17,459 nucleotides of DNA, from positions 1 to 17,459 of the forward strand of contig JAGVEP010000453.1 of the NCBI GenBank assembly GCA_020058145.1, written 5' to 3'. Of this stretch, positions 6,865-13,056 are shown one piece after another; the stretch's first letter is position 1; each line of letters begins with the position of its first letter. The notes under the pieces were generated by a model. It was not told the origin of the DNA and searched no databases. It was given only the letters and a program-made list of their open reading frames with translations. A program made the translations under genes and the position numbers. The stretch comes from Phycisphaerae bacterium. GTDB lineage: Bacteria > Planctomycetota > Phycisphaerae > UBA1845 > Fen-1342.

Positions 6865-7779
6865 TTACCACTTCCGTTTTCGCCAGTACGTCAAAAATGA
6901 CAGGACGGAGAGGAGCGCCAGTCCCATGATGATCCAGAAGGCGTGCGGGTGCCAGCTCAGCGGGATCTTCACGTTCATCGAAAACGCGCTGACGACGAAC
7001 GTCGGCACCATGATCGCGATGGTGATGATGTTCAGCGTCTTCATCAGCACGTTGAGGTTGTTGCTGACGATCGACGCCCGCGCATCCATGAGGCTCGCGA
7101 GGATGTTCGAGTAGATGTCGGCCTGCTTGTAGCACTGGTTGTTTTCGATCATGAGGTCGTCCAGAAACTCGACCTCGTCGGTCCCCAGGCCGAGCTTGCC
7201 GGCGTTGTTCTTGAGCTTCTCCAGCAAGGCGCCGTTCGAGTTGATCGCGTTGACGTAATACACCAGGCTCTTCTGCAGGGCGAACATGTTGATCAGGTGC
7301 TTGTTCTCCATCGCCTTGTTGATCTCCTTCTGCAACTCGTCGGAGACCAGGCTGATGCCCTTCAGGTGCTCGCGGAAGTGGATGATCGAACGGGCGACGA
7401 GCTTGAGCACGACGTCGGTGAGCGAAGTGACCCGTACCAGTGCCGCTCCGTCGAGCAGGTTCGCATCCTCGGGTATGACGATCTTGAGCCGGTCCTTGAA
7501 CAGGAACGCGCCGGCCGACGACACCTTGAACATGAACTGGTCGGCGCCGGAGTAATTTCGCGGCCGCTTGAAGATGATCGCGACGTGGTCCGGCTCGAAT
7601 TCCAATCGCGACAGCTCGTCTGGATCAAGCGCCGAGGCAAACGTGTGCTCGTCGACCTTCAGCTCGTCGATCAGGTAACGCCGCTCGGTCTCATCCGGGA
7701 TGGCGAAGATCGTCACGGCGCAGGGTCCGTCCGGTACCTCCGTGAGCCGGCGCTCGACGATGTTGTAGGTCTTCCGCAT
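6865..7779 (-). CDS. CorA-like divalent cation (Mg/Co/Ni) transporter
   Basis: CorA proteins are pentameric inner-membrane channels for Mg2+ and sometimes Co2+ or Ni2+. The 304-residue product has a large soluble alpha/beta then long-helix domain (1-245), the two C-terminal membrane helices (about 248-266 and 281-298) and a basic tail WRKRKW. The selectivity motif after the first helix reads AFSMNV, with Ser267 replacing the Gly of the canonical GMN. The rest of the helix (TIAIMVPTFVVSAF) is typical. ATGs at 7800, 7788 and 7779 are possible; 7779 gives MRKTYNIV, and none has a strong ribosome site. It sits between rpmH and uvrC on the same strand. Substrate is not predictable from the sequence; its closeness to the nickel module may be coincidence. 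Confidence 0.88.
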   Translation of the reverse strand: MRKTYNIVERRLTEVPDGPCAVTIFAIPDETERRYLIDELKVDEHTFASALDPDELSRLEFEPDHVAIIFKRPRNYSGADQFMFKVSSAGAFLFKDRLKIVIPEDANLLDGAALVRVTSLTDVVLKLVARSIIHFREHLKGISLVSDELQKEINKAMENKHLINMFALQKSLVYYVNAINSNGALLEKLKNNAGKLGLGTDEVEFLDDLMIENNQCYKQADIYSNILASLMDARASIVSNNLNVLMKTLNIITIAIMVPTFVVSAFSMNVKIPLSWHPHAFWIIMGLALLSVLSFLTYWRKRKW

Positions 7780-7854
7780 GGCGGCCATCCGGCGCCCCAA
7801 CGGGGGTTTTCGCCGCCCCAGGCGTGCTTGTCAACCAGCCGCGGGTGACCGATT

Positions 7855-9297
7855 TCATGCTTCGGCCGGAGCCTCGCCCTCCCTGGGCCGCGTACGCCGG
7901 CGTGCGGGCGGCCGGCGTCCCGTGGCGAGTTCTTCGCCGAACGCCCGTTTTCGCCGCAGGACGTGGTGGTAGTGCTGCCCGAAGCGGTGGGCCTCGTCGC
8001 GGACGTGTTGGAGCAGGCGCAAGGCCGCGTTGTTGCGGGCCAGCTTGAGCGGCTGTGTGCGGGCCTGGATGTACACGAGTTCTTCGCGTTTGGCCAGCGA
8101 AACGACCATCGCCGGCTTGAGCGCCCGACCGCCTTCGAGCTCGAGCGCCTGCTTCATGCGGTCGAAGGCTGCGAGGGCCGCGTGCAGTTGGCCCAGCCCG
8201 CCGTCGATCAGGATGAGGTCGGGGTATAGCTCTTCGGCGATCGCCGCGTATTTGTAGCGCCGGGCGATCACCTCGCGGATCATCGCGTAGTCGTCCATGC
8301 CGGCGACGGTTTTGATCTTGTACCGTCGGTAACTGTTCTTGAACGGCTTGCCGTCGATGAAACAGACCAGCGAGCCGACCGAATCCTCCCCGTGCAGCGT
8401 GGCGATGTCGATACCCTCGATGATCCGCGGCCGTTCGGGCAGGACCAGCAGTTCCTGGAGCTTCTCCAGCCCCGCCGACGGGTCGATGAAGAACACCTCG
8501 GGCTGCACGTCCTCGTCCACGTTGCCGGAGAGCGACAACGACTCCAACGCCTTCAGGCGATCGCGCAGCACGGCCGCAGCCTCATAGCGTTTGTCCGTCG
8601 CGGCCTGCTCCATTTCCTTGCGCAAGTCGCGCCGCAGCGCGCTGCGCTTTGAGCCCAGCAGTTTCCGCAGCCGGCGGATGTCGGCGGCGTAATCTTCCCG
8701 GCTGATGCGGTCGGCACAGGGTGCGGTACACCGGTTGATCGCGTGCAGCAGGCACGGGCGGAAGTAGCGGCGTTTCTCGTCCTCGGCGTGGATGTCCAGC
8801 TCGCAGGTGCGGAATTTGAACACCTTCTGAAGGGCGTTGACCGCGTCGCGGATGCCCGCGGGGTTGAGAAACGGGCCGTAGAGCTTGCTGCCCTTCGGCC
8901 GCGGCTGGCGGGTGACATAGACGGCGGGGAAATCGTCCCCCAACGTGATCTCGATGTACGGGAAGGTCTTGTCGTCCTTCAGCCGCTCGTTGTAGTAGGG
9001 CTGGATGTCCTTAATCAGGCGGCTTTCCTTGAGCAGGGCGTCTACTTCGCTTTCGCACGCGAGGAAGTCAATGTCCGCGACGAGCGTGGTCATGTGGGCG
9101 ATGCGCGGCCCGCGGGAATTGAGCAGGTCGGCGGAATCCTGGAAGTAGCTGGCGACGCGGCTGCGCAGTTCGCGGGCCTTGCCGACGTAGAGCACGACAC
9201 CATCGCGGTCCTTCAGCAGGTATACGCCGGGGGTTTTGGGGAACTGGGCGATCTTGTCGCGCAGGCAAGTGACGCGGATTTCGTCGGTCGTGGGCAT
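7855..9297 (-). CDS. uvrC: Excinuclease ABC subunit C (UvrC), short form
   Basis: UvrC makes the two incisions of nucleotide excision repair. The 480-residue protein has the N-terminal GIY-YIG nuclease (GVY 24-26, YVGKA 37-41), four cysteines spaced like the UvrC Fe-S ligands (Cys165, 182, 190, 194), a UVR motif that binds UvrB (about 226-256), and the RNase H-like 5' nuclease with Asp297 (GIDIA), Asp365 (LILIDGG) and His437 (DEAHRF). It stops soon after the RNase H domain: the usual tandem helix-hairpin-helix region of about 100 residues is missing, replaced by an Arg/Pro-rich tail ending EGEAPAEA. Full-length relatives are around 600 residues. The ATG at 9297 starts MPTTDEIRV and lacks a clear ribosome site. 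Both nuclease sites look intact, so it is probably functional. Confidence 0.93.
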   Translation of the reverse strand: MPTTDEIRVTCLRDKIAQFPKTPGVYLLKDRDGVVLYVGKARELRSRVASYFQDSADLLNSRGPRIAHMTTLVADIDFLACESEVDALLKESRLIKDIQPYYNERLKDDKTFPYIEITLGDDFPAVYVTRQPRPKGSKLYGPFLNPAGIRDAVNALQKVFKFRTCELDIHAEDEKRRYFRPCLLHAINRCTAPCADRISREDYAADIRRLRKLLGSKRSALRRDLRKEMEQAATDKRYEAAAVLRDRLKALESLSLSGNVDEDVQPEVFFIDPSAGLEKLQELLVLPERPRIIEGIDIATLHGEDSVGSLVCFIDGKPFKNSYRRYKIKTVAGMDDYAMIREVIARRYKYAAIAEELYPDLILIDGGLGQLHAALAAFDRMKQALELEGGRALKPAMVVSLAKREELVYIQARTQPLKLARNNAALRLLQHVRDEAHRFGQHYHHVLRRKRAFGEELATGRRPPARRRTRPREGEAPAEA

Positions 9298-9308
9298 AGC
9301 GGCGTTTG

Positions 9309-9314
9309 ATTATA
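9309..9314 (-). promoter_or_regulatory. Consensus -10 box of uvrC
   Basis: The minus strand reads CCGGTATAATCAAACGCCGCT just before the uvrC ATG. TATAAT is a perfect -10 hexamer. Transcription would start within about 5 nt of the start codon, giving a nearly leaderless mRNA, in line with the absence of a Shine-Dalgarno site. No good -35 is visible. Confidence 0.45.
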
Positions 9315-9423
9315 CCGGCTGACTGACCGGGCCTTGGTGGGGGGTGGTGTGCCTGAAACTGTAGCGGCGGCGCGCGACGCACGCGACCCCGGCTGGCCGC
9401 GCTCGACTTGGCTGGCGCGCTGC

Positions 9424-10024
9424 GGGGGGCACGATCAACTTGCCCTGTGGCCCCGGCCGCAGACCGTCTCGCGTACGATGACCCCCCAGCAGCATGCGGC
9501 TCTGCCGGAATACCTGGTGGTGCGCGAACTGCGTTGTCGCGTCCGCGCGCCCGGCTTCCGCACCCGACAGATCACGCTGGTGACGACGCGGCTCGATCCG
9601 CAGCGTTATCCCGCGGAAGCGTTGGCGGACCTGTACCGGCAACGCTGGCAGGTGGAGACGAATCTGCGGCACCTGAAGCAGACGCTGGGGCTGGCCGGCT
9701 TGCACAGTCAGACGGTGGCGGGCGTGCAAAAGGAAATCCTGGTCTTCGCGTTGGGGTACAACCTCGTCCAGAGCGTGCGGGCCAGCGCCGCGGCGGTACA
9801 GGGCGTAGCCCGCGAACGGATCAGCTTCGTGGACGCGTTGCGGCAGCTCCGCTGGCCGTTGGCCGCTGGCCGCCTCCGCACCGCCCGACCTGTGGGTCAA
9901 TCCGCTACGTCCCGACCGCTACGAGCCCCGCGTCCGCAAACGCCGGCCGCCCGAGTACCCGCTCATGACCCAGCCGCGCGGCGTCCTACGTAAAGCCCTG
10001 CGGAGAAAACAAGATGCGGCTTAA
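9424..10024 (+). pseudogene. IS4-family transposase remnant (5'-truncated, frameshifted)
   Basis: The plus-strand frame encodes the C-terminal part of an IS4-type DDE transposase: DQLALWPRPQ, LPEYLVVRELRCRV, then YRQRWQVETNLRHLK. The last fits the IS4 Y-(2)-R-(3)-E-(6)-K signature carrying the catalytic Glu, and is followed by LHSQTVAGVQKEILVFALGYNLV. The N-terminal half with the first two catalytic Asp residues is missing. Near 9860-9890 the frame slips: the natural ending (DLWVNPLRPDRYEPRVRK, to TAA at 10022-10024) lies in another frame from the main part. It is therefore a dead insertion-sequence fragment. The stretch 9298-9423 has no gene and shares a 14-nt string (9358-9371) with 14874-14887. 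Confidence 0.85.
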
Positions 10025-10027
10025 GTT

Positions 10028-10048
10028 AATGCCATTCGTGGCTGTCCC
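10028..10048. repeat. REP-like module, copy 1
   Basis: AATGCCATTC followed by GTGGCTGTCCC. The same two blocks occur at 12620-12640, but there the second block is reverse-complemented (GGGACAGCCAC). The module begins 3 nt after the transposase stop, so the first block could be the outer end of the IS remnant. Repeats of this kind often accompany IS200/REP-type transposases; that link is inference. Confidence 0.5.
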
Positions 10049-10078
10049 TAGTTTGCCTAGTTTGCCCTAGTTTGCCCC
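10049..10078. repeat. Short tandem repeat TAGTTTGCC(C), three copies
   Basis: Three consecutive copies of TAGTTTGCC with 0, 1 and 2 extra C bases fill this stretch. It directly follows the REP-like module. It is non-coding, and no function is apparent. Confidence 0.85.
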
Positions 10079-10232
10079 TGCTGGACGTGGTCCTGGTGGC
10101 CCCGGCAGCGTGCCGCCCCTCCGCTCAACTTACGGCGACCGGGACTGCAAGGGCGTTGTCGACTTCGATGACATCAATGCGCTGGTGCGGGCGCTGCAAG
10201 AGCCGACCGTCGGCGGTGTGAAGTCGACGCCG
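10071..10232 (+). pseudogene. Dockerin-like / EF-hand repeat fragment
   Basis: In one plus-strand frame the DNA encodes a GPGGPGS-type linker and then GDRDCKGVVDFDDINALVRAL (residues from 10134 to about 10196). This resembles the Ca-binding half of dockerin type I repeats found at the C-termini of many secreted planctomycete proteins (GDxNxDGxVDFDDIxxxVxAL). No start, signal peptide or upstream domain is attached, and the frame runs on into the histidine kinase antisense strand. It is probably the leftover tail of a lost secreted protein next to the IS remnant. The match is by eye. Confidence 0.55.
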
Positions 10233-10237
10233 CGCGA

Positions 10238-12379
10238 TCAAGGTGCCGCAGCGCCACACGCCTCTTGGGGCACGCGTGGCATGCACGCTGCGACCTCGCG
10301 GATGAGCCCGTCCCGCGTGATCGGTTTCGACAGGTAACAGTTGCAACCGGCGGCCAAGCACTTCTCGAGTTCGCCTTTCATGGCGTGGGCTGTCAGTGCG
10401 ACGATCGGTCCCGTATAGCCCCGTTGGCGCAACAGGCGGGTCGCCGTCAGCCCATCCATGACCGGCATCTGCATATCCATCAGGATTACGCCGAAGGGCC
10501 GCCCCTCGGCCAGCGCCGCCAAGGCCTGGTCCACAGCCTCCTGGCCGTTTTCGGCCAGCATGACCTCGGCGCCGGCCTTGCGCAGGAACGTGCCCAGCAG
10601 ACGCTGGTTGTCGGGGCCGTCCTCGACGAGCAGGACGCGCCCGTCGATCCTGGGCAGGCTGCTCGCCGCGGTCGGAGCCTCGCTGGCGATCGGCCGTGGG
10701 TCCGAGGTGGAGACCATCTGCACGCCGACCAGCGGACCGGTGGCCACGGTCAGCGTGAACGTGCTGCCCTTGCCCGGCTCGCTGCTGACGGTCACGTCAC
10801 CGCCCAGCAGTTCCGCGATCCGCTTGGTGATGGCCAACCCCAGCCCTGTTCCGCCGAACAGGCGCGTGGTGGAGGTGTCGGCCTGCGCAAAGGGCTGGAA
10901 GAGCTTGGTCATCTGCTCTGGCGTCATGCCGATGCCCGAATCGATCACGGCAAAGCGGATCATCTCGTGGGCCCGGTCGCAGGAGGCCACGATGCGCACG
11001 GTGCCCTGGTTTGCGAACTTGATCGCGTTGCCGACCAGGTTGATCAGGACCTGCTTGAGCCGCGTGGGGTCGCTGGTGATCGTGTCGGGGATGACCCCGT
11101 CGCTCTCGATCCGCAGGTCCAGGCTCTTTTCCTCGGCCTTGCCCTTGAGCAACTCGACCACGTCGAACAGCACCCGGCGCGTATAGCAGGCGACGCGTTC
11201 CACGTCGAGCTTGCCGGCCTCAATCTTGGACACGTCGAGGATATCGTTGATGAGCTGGAGCAGGTGCCACCCGTTACGCTGAATCGTCTGGAGCCCGTTG
11301 ACGCGGTCGGATTCGGTGCTTTGGGGATCGAGCATCAGTTCCGTGTAGCCGAGGATGGCGGACATCGGCGAACGGATTTCGTGGCTCATATTCGCCAGAA
11401 AGGCGCCCTTCGCGCGCGTGGCGGCCTCCGCGGCCTCTTTGGCGCTCCGTAGTTCCCGGGTCGCACCGGCCAGCTCCCGCGTGCGTTCCTCGACCTCCCC
11501 CTCCAGGGACTCGTACGACTCGCGCAAGCGGTCGGTCAGCTTGTTGAAGCTGGCCGCCAGCCGGCTGATCTCGTCGCGGCCCCCCAGGTTCAAGGGGCGC
11601 AGCACGCTGCTCTGTGGTGATTCGGCCATGCGCTCGAAATGAGCGCTCATCATCGCCAAGCGGCGCGCAACGATCCTACGGAACGTCAGCGCGACGGCTC
11701 CGAAGCACAGCCCGGCACCGATCCCAAGCACAAGTAGACTGCTGCGGACCTCCGCCGCCGCGTGCGCCTGGATGGCCTGCAAGGGAATCCCCACCGTGTC
11801 CAGTGCCGCCACCCGCCCGGCGACGCGGTTGAACCCGCCGGTGGTCCCGTAGCGTCGGATGAGGTCAGCCGGCGCGTTCGCGGGATCACCGTGACAGCGC
11901 AGACACTTGGCCTCAAACCGCCGGGCGCCGAAGTGCGCCAGGTACGGCCGACCCTCCAGTTCGATCTCGCCTTGCCAACGGTCCACCTCCGGGTGGTCAT
12001 TGAAATACTCAATCATCGCGAGTTCTGTCGGACCGGCCTGGTTGGCCGGGTTACGCGGATTCTCCGCGGAGTACTTCAGGAAGTAGTCCGGGAACTTCTC
12101 GCGGACCGCTTCAAAAATGCGGCGGCCCACGAAGGAGGTCGACATGGTTTCCGGGATGAAGGTATCCGGACCGGCCAACTTCTCCATGACCGGCCGAATC
12201 TCGCGACCGACGTAGTCGCGGACCGCTAGGTTGAACTCCAACGCCATGTTCGCCTGCTGACGCGCAAGCTCCTCGAGGTGCCCTCGACTCATGGTCCACG
12301 CGCGATACAGCACAAAGCCAGAAAACAACGTCACCATCACTCCCATCGGCAGGAGGAATTTGCCCGTGATGCTGCGCAT
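10238..12379 (-). CDS. Hybrid sensor histidine kinase with periplasmic haem-c-motif (DUF3365/Tll0287-like) domain and receiver
   Basis: The 713-residue protein has membrane helices at about 7-26 and 213-233, bracketing a periplasmic domain (27-212) with KCLRCHG (Cys159, Cys162, His163), a covalent haem-c binding motif. The surrounding YGTTGGFNRVAGRVAAL resembles DUF3365/Tll0287-like sensors. Then come a HAMP segment (about 234-290), a coiled coil, HisKA with His333 in NMSHEIRSP, an HATPase domain (N box NLVGNAIKF, DSGIGM, GGTGLGL) and a C-terminal receiver with Asp586, phospho-acceptor Asp635, Thr663 and Lys685. The enzyme should autophosphorylate and pass phosphate to its own receiver, probably sensing redox state or a gas. 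No Hpt, output regulator or cytochrome maturation gene is in view. The ATG at 12379 has only a weak purine-rich upstream stretch. Confidence 0.9.
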   Translation of the reverse strand: MRSITGKFLLPMGVMVTLFSGFVLYRAWTMSRGHLEELARQQANMALEFNLAVRDYVGREIRPVMEKLAGPDTFIPETMSTSFVGRRIFEAVREKFPDYFLKYSAENPRNPANQAGPTELAMIEYFNDHPEVDRWQGEIELEGRPYLAHFGARRFEAKCLRCHGDPANAPADLIRRYGTTGGFNRVAGRVAALDTVGIPLQAIQAHAAAEVRSSLLVLGIGAGLCFGAVALTFRRIVARRLAMMSAHFERMAESPQSSVLRPLNLGGRDEISRLAASFNKLTDRLRESYESLEGEVEERTRELAGATRELRSAKEAAEAATRAKGAFLANMSHEIRSPMSAILGYTELMLDPQSTESDRVNGLQTIQRNGWHLLQLINDILDVSKIEAGKLDVERVACYTRRVLFDVVELLKGKAEEKSLDLRIESDGVIPDTITSDPTRLKQVLINLVGNAIKFANQGTVRIVASCDRAHEMIRFAVIDSGIGMTPEQMTKLFQPFAQADTSTTRLFGGTGLGLAITKRIAELLGGDVTVSSEPGKGSTFTLTVATGPLVGVQMVSTSDPRPIASEAPTAASSLPRIDGRVLLVEDGPDNQRLLGTFLRKAGAEVMLAENGQEAVDQALAALAEGRPFGVILMDMQMPVMDGLTATRLLRQRGYTGPIVALTAHAMKGELEKCLAAGCNCYLSKPITRDGLIREVAACMPRVPQEACGAAAP

Positions 12380-12551
12380 GGATCTTCTCTTTCGTTGGCT
12401 ATCGGCTGCCCTGCAATGCGGACGCGGAGCACGGCATTCTCATGGGTACTCCGCCGGACCGTATGTGGCGCGCAAGAAGCCTTGCCGGCCCACGAAGTCT
12501 CTCGTTGCGCCCATCGGCTATCCCCGCCCATGCCTTGACTTTGCTCCGTCC

Positions 12552-12619
12552 GATAATTAAGATAATTAGGGGATAATTGATAATTATGATAGTTGATAAT
12601 TAGATAATTAGGATAATTA
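12552..12619. repeat. AT-rich octamer array GATAATTA, eight copies
   Basis: GATAATTA or a one-base variant starts at 12552, 12561, 12572, 12579, 12588, 12595, 12603 and 12612, giving spacings of 7 to 11 nt. The array is strongly AT-rich inside GC-rich DNA and directly abuts the second REP-like module. It could be a slipped microsatellite-like repeat or a cluster of protein-binding sites. Confidence 0.85.
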
Positions 12620-12640
12620 AATGCCATTCGGGACAGCCAC
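12620..12640. repeat. REP-like module, copy 2 (second block inverted)
   Basis: AATGCCATTC followed by GGGACAGCCAC. Relative to the copy at 10028-10048 the first 10 bases are identical and the next 11 are their exact reverse complement. The two copies flank the histidine kinase gene. Confidence 0.55.
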
Positions 12641-12647
12641 CTATTCC

Positions 12648-12667
12648 CCTGCCTGCTGGCAGGCAGG
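12648..12667. repeat. Perfect palindrome CCTGCCTGC-TG-GCAGGCAGG
   Basis: Two 9-bp arms separated by TG. It starts 8 nt after the REP-like module and may be part of the same element, forming its hairpin. No coding role. Confidence 0.6.
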
Positions 12668-12872
12668 CAGGGCCGTGGGGCGAAGGGGGCGGTGTGGGCC
12701 GACACGCGCCTCGCGCGTCCTCCGCAGGCCTCCGGACGCCTGTCTTGCCCTTGAAGGCCCCCGCACCGGCGCTTTACGCCACGCGGAGTAGGTTGGTGAA
12801 TAATCCCGGTTGACGCACCGCGGCGACGGTGGCCAGGTTTTCTTTTTTTCGACACCCCCGGTTGGCAATGTT

Positions 12873-12920
12873 CGGGGAGCGAGGCAACCAGGCAACCAGG
12901 CAACCAGGCAACGGGGAGCG
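12873..12920. repeat. 8-bp tandem repeat AGGCAACC x4 flanked by CGGGGAGCG
   Basis: Four head-to-tail units, AGGCAACC at 12882, 12890 and 12898, then AGGCAACG at 12906. The array is bounded on each side by the same 9-mer, CGGGGAGCG (12873-12881 and 12912-12920). A small variable-number tandem repeat is the simplest reading. Confidence 0.8.
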
Positions 12921-13027
12921 CGGCTGATTCGCCTGAGTTCCCGTGCTGGCGTCGCGCCTGGTGCGCGCCGGCTGCTCCCCGAGCATTCGCACGCCGAACG
13001 GGGCTGCCAATTTCGCCGGCCGGCCCC

Positions 13028-13056
13028 TACAATAAGGAGACGAAATGGCGTGAGGT
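13028..13056 (+). promoter_or_regulatory. -10-like box, Shine-Dalgarno and minimal ORF before the TPR gene
   Basis: TACAAT (13028-13033) resembles a -10 box and runs straight into AAGGAG (13034-13039). Five nt later comes ATG-GCG-TGA (13045-13053), a two-codon reading frame, and the TPR gene starts at 13057, 3 nt after that stop. The Shine-Dalgarno is well placed for the mini-ORF and too far (17 nt) from the real start. If TACAAT were the promoter, the Shine-Dalgarno would be lost from the mRNA, so only one of the two readings can be right. Confidence 0.4.

Larger units (their letters stand above)
12380..13056. other. Gene-free gap with several repeats
   Basis: Between the divergent kinase and TPR-protein genes I find no credible gene: frames here are composition-driven, with runs of Arg, Pro and Ala and no domain. 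The first 170 bases may hold the kinase promoter, but I cannot place it. The remainder contains an AT-rich octamer array, a REP-like module, a palindrome and an 8-bp tandem repeat, all listed separately. The part 12670-12870 has nothing recognisable apart from a run of T near 12840-12850. Confidence 0.6.

Noticed and set aside
10265..11452. Plus-strand frame opposite the histidine kinase
   Set aside because: It is antisense to the HisKA, HATPase and receiver domains and has no independent similarity.
12552..12619. Octamer array considered as a CRISPR array or iteron origin
   Set aside because: Units are only 8 bp with 0-3 nt between them, so there are no spacers; no cas or replication-initiation gene is nearby.
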